Source of the DNA: Bacteroidota bacterium
Lineage (GTDB): Bacteria > Bacteroidota > Bacteroidia > Flavobacteriales > Flavobacteriaceae
DNA length: 7,466 nt
Assembly (NCBI GenBank): GCA_024278565.1
Contig: JAJRSY010000116.1
Location: 1-7,466, forward strand
Direction: 5' to 3'
Position 1 is the first letter of the stretch; the number at the start of each line of letters is the position of its first letter. Shown one piece after another: positions 1-7,306 of the stretch. A program made the translations under genes and the position numbers. The notes below the pieces were generated by a model, which saw only the letters and a program-made list of their open reading frames with translations, was not told the DNA's origin and searched no databases.

Positions 1-794
1 AGGTTGAACCGATCTCTATGGCGTTGTTCGAAAATGTTGTTGAACATGAAATTTACCGACAAAGAAAACAGAATGGCAATGACTGCCAAGGAAATAAACG
101 GAAATATCGATATTTTATGTTTTTTCTTTTTAAACAAATAGAACAAGGCGATAAGTACTATAAAAACAACACTTATCAGTACCGTTCCGAACATTAAGGT
201 GGTGACAAATACCAAAACCGCAAGAAGTGCAAAGCCTAGATAATAAATGGGAAGGCCCTCTCTTAATATTACGAATGACAAGGCAAAGAATACCAGCGCA
301 CTACCCGGGTCAGGTTGCGGAGTTATCAATACCGTAGGTATGAGGATCACCAAGAAAGCGTACAATTGATGTCTACCGATTTTGATATCGGTTTGTATGT
401 TACTGAGGTATTTTGCCAAAGCCAATGCAGTGGCCACTTTTGCAAGTTCAGAAGGTTGTAGGTTGAAAAAACCTAGATCGTACCATGATGTGGCTCCTGC
501 AATGGTCTTGCCAAAGGGGAATAGTCCAATCAAGAGCAGCATGGTTATTAGGTAGATAAAGCCTGAGGCCTTTTCATAGAAATTTGCTTCCAAGGCCAGT
601 ACAATGACTATTGATATCAAACTTGCACCTATAAAAAAGAACTGTTTGCCGTGAAGGGTGCCAAAATCGAAAATAGATATATCAGTGTCGGTAAAAGTAC
701 TAGAGTAGATGTTGACCCAGCCTATGGCCAGCAATGCCATGTACATAAAAATGGTGAGCCAGTCAATACGCCTTAAAATACTGTTACCAGACAC
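1..794 (-). CDS. rodA: RodA, SEDS peptidoglycan glycosyltransferase (partial, C-terminus outside window)
   Basis: This is the lipid II-polymerising glycosyltransferase of the elongasome, a polytopic inner-membrane protein that works with PBP2. I translated it by hand from a GTG at 792-794, and the frame stays open to the window edge (264 codons). An in-frame TAA lies only three codons upstream of that GTG and the first in-frame ATG falls inside the first membrane helix, so GTG is the sensible start. The protein begins MSGNSILRRIDWLTIF and has several hydrophobic helices. SEDS signatures seen are GATSWYDLG around residue 104 (Trp104 probably matches the active-site Trp of B. subtilis RodA), QPSELAKV at 113-120, QPDPG at 160-164, and RHRDRF near the truncation. 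The catalytic Asp in the later extracellular loop lies outside the window. The first 11 bp overlap the end of mrdA, implying coupled translation. About 60% of a normal RodA is visible. Identity is secure; the GTG start is very likely. Confidence 0.93.
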   Translation of the reverse strand, partial: MSGNSILRRIDWLTIFMYMALLAIGWVNIYSSTFTDTDISIFDFGTLHGKQFFFIGASLISIVIVLALEANFYEKASGFIYLITMLLLIGLFPFGKTIAGATSWYDLGFFNLQPSELAKVATALALAKYLSNIQTDIKIGRHQLYAFLVILIPTVLITPQPDPGSALVFFALSFVILREGLPIYYLGFALLAVLVFVTTLMFGTVLISVVFIVLIALFYLFKKKKHKISIFPFISLAVIAILFSLSVNFMFNNIFEQRHRDRFN

Positions 795-2652
795 GCTCGT
801 TTATTTTGAATTCTTCTCCACTATAGGGCTTTGCGTATTCATGCTCCAATGTTTTTTCCAACATTCGCTTTTCAAGATCTTTACGGGTAATCTCACGTTT
901 GATGTATTTTTCGATCAACAATGATGCGATATGACCAGCGTACCGAGAACCATAGTACCCATTTTCTATATAAACTGCGATGGCGATTTTCGGTTTGTCA
1001 ACAGGGGCAAATGCCACAAATACAGAATGATCTGTCAGTTGGGTTTTTACGCTGTCAATAATGGTAAAGTTTTCTACGGTTCCTGTTTTTCCAGCAATGT
1101 CAATGCCCTCTACTTGTACCCACCTTCCGGTTCCTTTTTTATATACATCGGTCATACCTTGAACAATGGGTTCAAAATGTTTTTTGTCGATAGTAGTATG
1201 TTTGGGTTCAATAAATTGCTGAATCGTAATAGCCTTACCCTCTATTTTTTTTAATATATGTGGTATAAAGTAATGGCCTCGGTTGGCTATGGCGGCAGTC
1301 ATATTGGCCAATTGAATGGGTGTGGCAGATACTTCCCCCTGTCCTATGGCATTAGAAATGATATATGAAGATGACCAGCGGTTGTCGCCGTACCATTTGT
1401 CATAATACGCTTTACCAGGAATTCTTCCTCGTCGTCCGGTATGCAGATCAGAACCTAAATAATTGCCTAGGCCAAAGCTTTTGATGTGTTTTTCCCAAAC
1501 ATCCTGACCTTCATCGGTAGTGGGAAAATTATCATATATTTTTCTAAATGTGCCCGCAAAATAAGCATTGCACGATTTGTAAATACCGCTGTTGAGGTTT
1601 CGAATTCCCCCACCGCAGTGACAACCTCTTTTTGTTCGTCCCACATAAAACCCATTTAAACAACGAAACGTGGTACTTGGGGTAATTGCACCTATTTGCA
1701 GGGCGACTAAGGCATTCATTATTTTAAACGGAGATCCTGGTGAACCCTCAGCCAAAATCGACCGATCAAAGGTGGGTTTTGATATTGAATCATAATGCAA
1801 TTTGCTGTAGTTTTTGGATCGTTTTCTGCCTACTAATAGTGAGGGGTCGTAAGTGGGCCCCGAAATCATGGCCAAAATTTCGCCAGAGGAGGGTTCTATG
1901 GCAACGATGCCGCCCCATTTACCGTGCATAAGTCTTTCGCCGTATTCTTGTAGTTCTTTGTCTATGGTAAGACTGATCTGCTTGCCTTGTTCGGGCTGCA
2001 CGTCTAAAGCACCATCTTTGTACCTGCCAATATCTCTATTGTGACGGTCTTTTTGAATGTACTGAATCCCTTTTTTTCCTCTAAGGGTGTCCTCATATAC
2101 TTTTTCAACACCCGTTCGGCCTGTTAGTTCACCTTGTACAAAAAGTGGGTTTTTAGCTAGATCTCGATCATTTACCTCGCTGATATATCCCAAGACATTG
2201 GCACCACTGTTTGTGTCATAATAGCGCAAAGAACGTTTTTGAATATAAAAGCCATAGTATCTACGCATTTTTTCTTGAAGTCTGGCATAATCTTCTTTTG
2301 AGAGCTGGTGCACGAGTACCGAGGGTAGTCTGGGCGAATATATTCTCGCCTTTCTCAGTTTTTTTATGAACTTTTCCTTATCTATGTTCAATAGGCGGCA
2401 AAATTCTAATGTATCTAAAGCCTTTACTTCTCTGGGTATGACCATTACGTCATAGGCCGGGTCGTTGCCCACCAATAATTTTCCGTTTCTGTCGTAAATA
2501 TATCCCCGTTCGGGATAATCATAAACCGCTTTAATGGCAGGATCTTCCAAAATATGGTCAGCGGAAAAACTAAATATCTGCAGATAAGATAGTCTACCGA
2601 TAAAGGTTATTCCTATAATGATGATGATGGATGATAGGAGAATCTTTTTCAT
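784..2652 (-). CDS. mrdA: Penicillin-binding protein 2 (MrdA), class B transpeptidase of the elongasome
   Basis: This monofunctional D,D-transpeptidase cross-links the peptidoglycan made by its SEDS partner RodA, encoded directly downstream. It has 622 residues, normal for the family. A short N-terminal tail leads into one membrane anchor (about 4-24). The non-catalytic PBP dimer/pedestal region follows, with the ERGYIYDRNG motif (48-57) and GELTGRTGVEKVYE (174-187). All three penicillin-binding active-site motifs are present: SPFK (Ser307, Lys310), SCN (360-362) and KTGT (522-525). A Cys/His-rich insert (Cys331, Cys344, His345, Cys346) lies between the first two motifs. The ATG overlaps the mreD stop by 4 bp (ATGA), and the 3' end overlaps rodA by 11 bp. 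No lesion is visible. FtsI (PBP3) is the alternative class B enzyme, but the mreBCD/rodA context strongly favours PBP2. Confidence 0.96.
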   Translation of the reverse strand: MKKILLSSIIIIIGITFIGRLSYLQIFSFSADHILEDPAIKAVYDYPERGYIYDRNGKLLVGNDPAYDVMVIPREVKALDTLEFCRLLNIDKEKFIKKLRKARIYSPRLPSVLVHQLSKEDYARLQEKMRRYYGFYIQKRSLRYYDTNSGANVLGYISEVNDRDLAKNPLFVQGELTGRTGVEKVYEDTLRGKKGIQYIQKDRHNRDIGRYKDGALDVQPEQGKQISLTIDKELQEYGERLMHGKWGGIVAIEPSSGEILAMISGPTYDPSLLVGRKRSKNYSKLHYDSISKPTFDRSILAEGSPGSPFKIMNALVALQIGAITPSTTFRCLNGFYVGRTKRGCHCGGGIRNLNSGIYKSCNAYFAGTFRKIYDNFPTTDEGQDVWEKHIKSFGLGNYLGSDLHTGRRGRIPGKAYYDKWYGDNRWSSSYIISNAIGQGEVSATPIQLANMTAAIANRGHYFIPHILKKIEGKAITIQQFIEPKHTTIDKKHFEPIVQGMTDVYKKGTGRWVQVEGIDIAGKTGTVENFTIIDSVKTQLTDHSVFVAFAPVDKPKIAIAVYIENGYYGSRYAGHIASLLIEKYIKREITRKDLEKRMLEKTLEHEYAKPYSGEEFKINERVW

Positions 2653-3158
2653 TCTTTTCTAATACTAAAAAGCGAGCCAAACAATAAACAGAGCACCAAA
2701 GTGGCCAGACTTATCGACAGCGTCTTTTTCAAAAGTAGCAGCAAATTGGCGAAACTAAAAATCTCCAGCGTAAAGAAAACCAGATGGTGTATCACTATTA
2801 ATAACGCCAAAAAGGTAAATTGTTGTATTTGTGTGGCGTTACCTAATTTGAAACCTTGAAATTCGTAATTTACCCCAAAGACAAAACGCATGATCACTGG
2901 TCTTAGGTAAGCGATCGTAATACTTGATGCTGCATTGACCGCCATGGTATCTAAAAAAAAATCGATTGATAGTCCCAATAAAAAACTAAGCCCTATAAAG
3001 ACGGCCCTGTTTTGCTTTATGGGATACCAGTACAAAAACAGCACATAGACCATTGGGTTGATAAACCCAAAAAAGTTGAGCCTATTGAATACCAATACCT
3101 GCACCAAAACAAGTAGTGCGAACCGAATGATATTGATAATATAGAGGTTATTGATCAT
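2649..3158 (-). CDS. mreD: MreD, rod shape-determining integral membrane protein
   Basis: MreD is a small integral membrane component of the elongasome that associates with MreC and influences activation of PBP2-RodA. The 169-residue product is almost wholly hydrophobic, with about five or six predicted membrane segments separated by short charged loops, the usual size and layout. The stretch SIDFFLDTMAVNAAS (about residues 64-78) fits the conserved Asp-containing region of the family; otherwise MreD diverges fast, so the call leans on topology and position. The start overlaps the end of mreC by 11 bp, and the stop overlaps the mrdA start as ATGA. It therefore sits inside a translationally coupled mreC-mreD-mrdA-rodA block. 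Confidence 0.9.
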   Translation of the reverse strand: MINNLYIINIIRFALLVLVQVLVFNRLNFFGFINPMVYVLFLYWYPIKQNRAVFIGLSFLLGLSIDFFLDTMAVNAASSITIAYLRPVIMRFVFGVNYEFQGFKLGNATQIQQFTFLALLIVIHHLVFFTLEIFSFANLLLLLKKTLSISLATLVLCLLFGSLFSIRKE

Positions 3159-3969
3159 TATTTTCGGTATCTTCTTGTAATTGCAGTATTTCTTGTCTCT
3201 TGGTGTTGTTGACGATATAAACGTTTTTTACATTGGTCATGTCATTGAAAAGGGTAACATCAATATGATGAAAACTTTTCGAGTTGTCCAAGTCAACCTG
3301 CCTTATCACGCCAATAGGAATGTTCTCGGGGAAAATACTGCTCATAGCACCCGTAACGATCGTGTCTCCGACCCTTAAAGGAACCAAACGCGGAATATCG
3401 ACCAATTGTACCACGTTATATGTTTTGGCATTCCAGACCAGAGAGCCAAAGTGATCGGTGTTCTTGATTTTGGCATTGATGTTCGAGTTCTCGTTCAAAA
3501 TACTCTGTACGGTTGCAAACCTGTTCGAGGTATTTTCCACAATTCCTAAGATGCCCTTTGAGGTAATTACGCCCATATCGGGTTTTATGCTATCGTTCTT
3601 ACCTTTATTTATGGTAATGTAATTTCTTGGATTGGCATAACTGTTCTTGATAACCTGACCCGTGGCAATGGTATATGTTGTTTGTAAAGAGTCTAATTCA
3701 GTAGGGTTTCCTTCGTTCTTGTTGAAGAGGAGATGGTGCAACCTTTTATTTTCTTCTACCAGTTTCGTATTCTCTTTTTTTAAATCAAAATAGGAAGAAA
3801 TGCCGTGTGAAGTGTTGTAAATATTGCCCGCTACCCAATTTGAGGAGTTGAAAAAACGTGACTGGTGGTACGAGTGTGATTGAATCGTAAAACCCAGCGA
3901 GACAATCAACAGAAAAATATAAAGAAGAAAGTTCTTATATTGAAGAATAAAGTTGATGATCTGCTGCAT
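3148..3969 (-). CDS. mreC: MreC, rod shape-determining periplasmic scaffold
   Basis: MreC is a bitopic inner-membrane protein whose periplasmic domain binds PBP2 and helps switch on the RodA-PBP2 synthase. The 273-residue product has a short cytoplasmic N-terminus and one membrane helix (about 13-31). A heptad-like charged coiled-coil segment (about 60-83, containing KKENTKLVEENKRL) follows. The rest is the beta-rich MreC domain with typical stretches such as ITINKGKNDSIKPDMGVITSKG and GILGIVENTS (about 118-147). The Asn/Asp/Glu-rich tail is probably disordered. Length is normal. It lies 101 bp downstream of mreB, the widest gap in this operon, and overlaps mreD by 11 bp. The ATG at 3967-3969 is the only good start before the membrane helix. 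Confidence 0.94.
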   Translation of the reverse strand: MQQIINFILQYKNFLLYIFLLIVSLGFTIQSHSYHQSRFFNSSNWVAGNIYNTSHGISSYFDLKKENTKLVEENKRLHHLLFNKNEGNPTELDSLQTTYTIATGQVIKNSYANPRNYITINKGKNDSIKPDMGVITSKGILGIVENTSNRFATVQSILNENSNINAKIKNTDHFGSLVWNAKTYNVVQLVDIPRLVPLRVGDTIVTGAMSSIFPENIPIGVIRQVDLDNSKSFHHIDVTLFNDMTNVKNVYIVNNTKRQEILQLQEDTENNDQ

Positions 3970-4019
3970 GCACTATTGGTATTATACGCCCCAAATTAAT
4001 CTAGTACTGGTCCAACTAA

Positions 4020-4036
4020 AGGGGGAGGACACCCCT
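4020..4036 (-). promoter_or_regulatory. Small GC hairpin in the mreB-mreC gap (possible attenuator or processing site)
   Basis: The 101-bp gap between mreB and mreC holds a short inverted repeat, AGGGG/CCCCT, with a 7-nt loop. On the minus strand it is followed only by TTTAG, not a proper U-tract, so it is a weak terminator at best. It might lower readthrough from mreB into mreC or mark an RNA processing site, giving more MreB than MreC. This is inference from a five-pair stem. Confidence 0.3.
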
Positions 4037-4070
4037 AATTCGATGTTCTCTTCTCAATGGTAGTAATTAA

Positions 4071-5099
4071 TTATTTAATCAGGATGTTTTTGTACCGCTC
4101 TAAATTTTTCAGTGCGATACCTGTGCCTCTAACTACTGCTCTTAATGGATCTTCCGCTATATAAACGGGCAAATCGGTTTTTTGCGATAGTCTTCTGTCA
4201 AGCCCCCGTAACATAGACCCCCCTCCGGCCATATAGATGCCGGTATTATAAATATCCGCTGCAAGTTCTGGTGGGGTTTGCGATAGGGTTTCCATCACGG
4301 CATCTTCAACGCGAAGAATTGATTTGTCCAATGCTTTTGCGATTTCGCGGTAAGAGACCTGTACTTGTTTCGGTTTTCCGGTCAAGAGATCCCTTCCTTG
4401 AACCGATTTGTCGTCCGGTGGGTTCTGAAGATCTTCTAATGCCGATCCTATTTCTATTTTAATGTTCTCTGCCGTGCTTTCACCTATATATAGATTATGT
4501 TGGGTACGCATATAGTAAATGATGTCGTTGGTGAACACATCGCCCGCGATTTTCACCGATTTGTCACAAACGATTCCACCTAGGGCGATAACGGCTATTT
4601 CGGTAGTGCCCCCACCGATATCCACGATCATATTTCCTTTGGGCTGCATAATATCAAGACCGATACCGATGGCGGCCGCCATGGGCTCGTGAATGAGGTA
4701 AACTTCTTTACCGTTGACACGTTCTGCAGATTCCTTAACCGCACGCATTTCAACTTCGGTAATGCCCGAGGGTATGCAAATCACCATTCGCAAGGCCGGT
4801 GGAAACCATTTTTTCTTTAAGGCGGGAATGTTCTTGATGAACATATTGATCATCTTTTCAGACGCATCAAAATCTGCAATTACACCATCTTTCAGAGGTC
4901 TGATGGTTTTAATGTTCTCGTGGGTTTTTCCTTGCATCATGCTGGCATCTTTGCCAACTGCGATGATTTTACCAGAAATTCTATCTCTGGCAACAATTGA
5001 GGGACTGTCAACAACAACTTTGTCGTTATGAATGATAAGAGTATTCGCCGTTCCTAAATCGATGGCGATTTCCTCGGTCAAGAAATCAAAAAAGCCCAT
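4071..5099 (-). CDS. mreB: MreB, actin-like rod shape-determining protein
   Basis: MreB is a bacterial actin that polymerises on the inner membrane and organises lateral-wall synthesis. The 342-residue product is of normal length. The actin/Hsp70 ATPase motifs appear in order: phosphate-1 DLGTANT (14-20), connect-1 HEPMAAAIGIG (137-147, with catalytic Glu138), phosphate-2 DIGGGTTEI (160-168), the GESTAENIKIEIG segment (206-218), and the adenosine motif MAGGGSMLRGL (290-300). The N-terminal MGFFDFLTEE is hydrophobic/amphipathic, consistent with membrane attachment. It is the first gene of the shape operon. A perfect Bacteroidota -7 element lies about 50 bp upstream in the 66-bp gap after purH, so it probably has its own promoter. 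Confidence 0.97.
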   Translation of the reverse strand: MGFFDFLTEEIAIDLGTANTLIIHNDKVVVDSPSIVARDRISGKIIAVGKDASMMQGKTHENIKTIRPLKDGVIADFDASEKMINMFIKNIPALKKKWFPPALRMVICIPSGITEVEMRAVKESAERVNGKEVYLIHEPMAAAIGIGLDIMQPKGNMIVDIGGGTTEIAVIALGGIVCDKSVKIAGDVFTNDIIYYMRTQHNLYIGESTAENIKIEIGSALEDLQNPPDDKSVQGRDLLTGKPKQVQVSYREIAKALDKSILRVEDAVMETLSQTPPELAADIYNTGIYMAGGGSMLRGLDRRLSQKTDLPVYIAEDPLRAVVRGTGIALKNLERYKNILIK

Positions 5100-5151
5100 T
5101 TTTATTCGTTTGGTTATGTGTTACTAGTTCGAGTGGGGTGTATTTCATCGA

Positions 5152-5159
5152 CAAAAGTA
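5152..5159 (-). promoter_or_regulatory. Probable promoter of the mreBCD-mrdA-rodA operon (-7 element TACTTTTG)
   Basis: On the minus strand TACTTTTG matches the Bacteroidota sigma-A -7 consensus TAnnTTTG at every defined position. It lies just after the purH stop and about 52 bp before the mreB ATG, giving a leader of roughly 45 nt. No clean -33 TTTG is seen at the usual distance. The element is flanked by a 6-bp inverted repeat, ATTTCA (5142-5147) and TGAAAT (5161-5166). Confidence 0.65.
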
Positions 5160-5165
5160 GTGAAA

Positions 5166-6692
5166 TTAATGCTTGAAATGACGTATGCCTGTCATTACCA
5201 TTGAAACTTCGTTCTCATTGCAATAATCAATGCCCAATTGATCTTTTATCGATCCGCCCGGCTGTATAACGCTGGAAATGCCGTTTTTATGCGAAATTTC
5301 AACACAATCTGGAAAAGGGAAGAATGCATCACTTGCCATGACGGCTCCGTTCAAGTCGAAATTAAATGATTTTGCTTTGTGAATAGCCTGATTTAATGCA
5401 TCTACACGAGATGTTTGCCCAGTGCCACTTGCACATAATTGTTTGTTTTTTGCCAGTACAATAGTGTTCGATTTTGTGTGTTTGCACAGCTTTGAAGCAA
5501 AAATCAAATCATCTAACTCTTCGTCAGAGGGTTTTTTGTTGGTGACATAGGTCAAATCAGAAAGGGTATCGGTTTTAAGATCCCTGTCTTGTACCAAAAC
5601 TCCGTTTAAGCAAGATCTGACAGTGGTTTCTGGTAACTCGACTTCGTTTAGGGTCAAGATGATTCGATTTTTCTTGCCTTTTAGCGCCTCAAGGGCATCA
5701 TTGGCATAACTGGGTGCAATTACTACCTCACAAAATAATTTGTGTATTTCCTCAGCCGTTGCCTTGTCAATTTCTTTATTGCTTATCAATACGCCGCCAA
5801 ATGCCGAAACTGGGTCGCCTGCTAGGGCATCTACATAGGCTTGGTGAAGGGTGTCACGAGTTGATAGACCACAGGCGTTGTTGTGTTTTAAGATGGCAAA
5901 GGTGGGTGGGTCGTTTTTGAACTCGTTCATTAAATTAACGGCGGCGTCAACATCTAACAGATTGTTGTACGATAGTTCTTTGCCATGAAGTTTGGTGAAC
6001 ATGGTATCAAAGTCACCAAAGAAGAACCCTTTTTGGTGGGGATTTTCTCCATAACGAAGTACCTTTCCGTTGGTCTCGCTGATTTTCAACACCGCTTCTT
6101 CGTGGTTTTTGTTAAAATAGTTGAAGATGGCCGTATCGTAATGGGAGGAAACATTGAACGATTTAGCGGCAAAACGTCTTCGATCCTCAAGTGTGGTGTT
6201 TCCGTTTCCTTTTGAGATCAATTCCAAAACCTCGGCGTAATCGTTCATTGATGAAACACAGAGTACATCTTTAAAGTTCTTGGCAGCGGCACGGATCAAT
6301 GAAATGCCACCAATATCTATTTTTTCTATAATATCTTGTTCAGAGGCACTGCTGGTAACCGTTTTTTTAAACGGATAAAGGTCTACAATCACAATGTCTA
6401 ATTGTGGGATTTCAAATTCTTCTAATTGAGCGATATCACTTTCATTGTCTTGGCGGTTTAGAATACCCCCGAAAACCTTGGGGTGTAGGGTTTTGACCCT
6501 TCCGCCAAGAATTGATGGGTAGCTGGTAACATCTTCAACAGCAATAACATCAATACCTAGATCTTTAATGAATTTTTCAGTCCCGCCCGTTGAATAAATG
6601 GTGATGCCCAGTTCTTTGAATTTTCTAACGATAGGCTCTAATCCGTCTTTGTGGAAAACAGAAATCAGGGCCGAGGTTGCTTTTTTGGTCAT
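5166..6692 (-). CDS. purH: Bifunctional AICAR transformylase / IMP cyclohydrolase (PurH)
   Basis: PurH catalyses the last two steps of de novo purine synthesis in the cytosol: formylation of AICAR by 10-formyltetrahydrofolate, then ring closure to IMP. The 508 residues cover both domains. The N-terminal MGS-like cyclohydrolase domain shows STGGTEK (34-40) and GGRVKTLHPK (63-72). The transformylase domain shows RYGENPHQ (213-220), LSYNNLLDVDAA (240-251), KHNNACG (269-275, with the catalytic Lys-His pair), DPVSAFGG (293-300), GTGQTSRVDAL (423-433), SDAFFPFPD (454-462) and the family-typical C-terminus MTGIRHFKH. No damage is visible. It stands alone as a purine gene here, 66 bp upstream of mreB, with its own promoter-like element. 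The ATG at 6690-6692 begins the conserved N-terminal strand. Confidence 0.97.
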   Translation of the reverse strand: MTKKATSALISVFHKDGLEPIVRKFKELGITIYSTGGTEKFIKDLGIDVIAVEDVTSYPSILGGRVKTLHPKVFGGILNRQDNESDIAQLEEFEIPQLDIVIVDLYPFKKTVTSSASEQDIIEKIDIGGISLIRAAAKNFKDVLCVSSMNDYAEVLELISKGNGNTTLEDRRRFAAKSFNVSSHYDTAIFNYFNKNHEEAVLKISETNGKVLRYGENPHQKGFFFGDFDTMFTKLHGKELSYNNLLDVDAAVNLMNEFKNDPPTFAILKHNNACGLSTRDTLHQAYVDALAGDPVSAFGGVLISNKEIDKATAEEIHKLFCEVVIAPSYANDALEALKGKKNRIILTLNEVELPETTVRSCLNGVLVQDRDLKTDTLSDLTYVTNKKPSDEELDDLIFASKLCKHTKSNTIVLAKNKQLCASGTGQTSRVDALNQAIHKAKSFNFDLNGAVMASDAFFPFPDCVEISHKNGISSVIQPGGSIKDQLGIDYCNENEVSMVMTGIRHFKH

Positions 6693-6730
6693 GCTTATTT
6701 TTAGTGCTTGTGGTTAGTACGTTAAGCATG
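6690..6730 (-). promoter_or_regulatory. purH leader with an inverted repeat that includes the start codon
   Basis: Read on the minus strand, CATGCTTA (6723-6730) just after the promoter element is perfectly complementary to TAAGCATG (6690-6697), whose ATG is the purH start codon. The arms are 8 bp with a 25-nt spacer. If transcription starts within a few bases of 6730, the stem would form at the very 5' end of the mRNA and cover the start codon. The leader between the arms is A-rich without a Shine-Dalgarno sequence. Whether it folds or regulates is inference. Confidence 0.35.
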
Positions 6731-6738
6731 CAAAAGTA
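6731..6738 (-). promoter_or_regulatory. Probable purH promoter (-7 element TACTTTTG)
   Basis: Minus-strand TACTTTTG fits TAnnTTTG exactly and lies 38 bp before the purH ATG, giving a leader of about 30-35 nt. An A-tract lies immediately upstream. No well-spaced TTTG -33 box is seen; TTTC lies about 16 bp upstream. The octamer is identical to the element ahead of mreB. Confidence 0.65.
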
Positions 6739-6775
6739 ATTTTTTTCGAGGTTAGAAATCAGTCAGGTTATCAAC

Positions 6776-6802
6776 AAAACCGTTAAAGTTTTGAACGGTT
6801 TT
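6776..6802 (-). terminator. Hairpin terminator downstream of the GAF pseudogene
   Basis: A perfect 9-bp inverted repeat, AAAACCGTT (6776-6784) and AACGGTTTT (6794-6802), encloses a 9-nt loop. On the minus strand it begins inside the TAA stop of the GAF reading frame and its 3' arm ends in TTTT followed by GTTG. That is the shape of an intrinsic terminator protecting the purH promoter from readthrough. The stem is symmetrical, with A's opposite T's, so it could also act on plus-strand transcripts. The U-run is short, so efficiency is uncertain. Confidence 0.55.
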
Positions 6803-7163
6803 AAAGTATTTTGGCTACTTCGTGGTTCACGAACTCCAAAAATCGTTCGTCTCCTTTTGTAAAGGAATCTGGGGTATTACTATCAATGTCGATTTGATCG
6901 ATATTTTCGCCTTTTACAAATATGTGGAATCACGATTTCAGATTTTACCGTAATGCTACAGGCGATGTAATTGTCTTGAGCTTGTACATCGGGCACCACA
7001 AAATTTTGGTTTGATAGCGCAACTTGACCGCAAATGCCCTTACCGAAAGCGATGGTGGTGTGATCCGTAGGCTCACCGGCATAAGCTTCTAATTTCAGTT
7101 CGGTTCTGCTCTCGTTCGCAAAGTGAAAACCTACCTAATCGTAATGTGGTGCGTTTTCTTTTA
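6801..7163 (-). pseudogene. Decayed GAF-domain gene, free methionine-(R)-sulfoxide reductase-like
   Basis: Hand translation of the minus strand gives most of a small cytosolic GAF protein of the fRMsr (MsrC/YebR-like) type, which reduces free methionine-R-sulfoxide. Recognisable blocks in order are KENAPHYD-stop-VGFHF, the EPTDHTTIAFGKGICGQVA segment, NFVVPDV, QDNYIACSITVKSEIVIP, then after a frame change IFVKGENIDQIDIDSNTPDSF and FLEFVNHEVAKIL ending at TAA (6801-6803). The two Cys in GKGICG and YIACS match family active-site positions; a third Cys present in the E. coli enzyme is not seen here. Lesions are: a TAG (plus 7136-7138) where the family has Trp in YDWVGF; one extra base near plus 6929-6933 that shifts the frame; and loss of the N-terminal start region, where homology stops at the boundary of the 200-bp element. 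A terminator-like hairpin overlaps its stop. The gene is almost certainly non-functional. Confidence 0.87.
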
Positions 7164-7189
7164 GGGTTTGTTACAAAATAACCTATACA
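7164..7189 (+). repeat. Left terminal inverted repeat of the 200-bp element
   Basis: Twenty-six bases that match the reverse complement of 7338-7363 at 21 positions. Mismatches fall at positions 4, 10, 19, 20 and 22 from the tip. The tip GGG(T/C)TTGTT(A/G)CAAAATAA is the best conserved part, as expected for a transposase-binding end. Confidence 0.75.
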
Positions 7190-7256
7190 TTTTGACTTGT
7201 TCTTTTGTCTTTATTTGTCGTTAAAAAATATAACCGTAACTAAGGCTATGCTTAGG

Positions 7257-7277
7257 CCTGCCTGCCGGCGAGGCAGG
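7257..7277 (+). repeat. GC-rich palindrome copy 1, followed by T6 (terminator-like)
   Basis: CCTGCCT and AGGCAGG form a perfect 7-bp stem around GCCGGCG, and TTTTTT follows at 7278-7283 on the plus strand. This is the structure of an intrinsic terminator for plus-strand transcription. It differs from copy 2 (7307-7326) by one inserted G in the centre. Palindromes of this CCTGCC type are a familiar dispersed repeat in flavobacterial genomes (general knowledge; not checked here). Confidence 0.7.
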
Positions 7278-7306
7278 TTTTTTGTCTAAAATAAAAACAA
7301 AATTTC

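Noticed and set aside
709..924. Plus-strand 71-codon open frame
   Set aside because: It runs antisense to the rodA start and mrdA end, both of which are well supported.
931..1254. Plus-strand 107-codon open frame
   Set aside because: It lies wholly antisense to the conserved PBP2 transpeptidase domain and shows no domain of its own.
3992..3999. TTAATTTG upstream of mreC as an internal promoter
   Set aside because: It misses the invariant A of TAnnTTTG and has no spaced -33 box, so it is too weak to list as a feature.
4714..5031. Plus-strand 105-codon open frame
   Set aside because: It is antisense to mreB motifs and shows no recognisable features.
5100..5165. Terminator between purH and mreB
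   Set aside because: The only inverted repeat there is ATTTCA/TGAAAT with a 13-nt spacer and no U-tract, so it does not look like a terminator; some readthrough from purH is possible.
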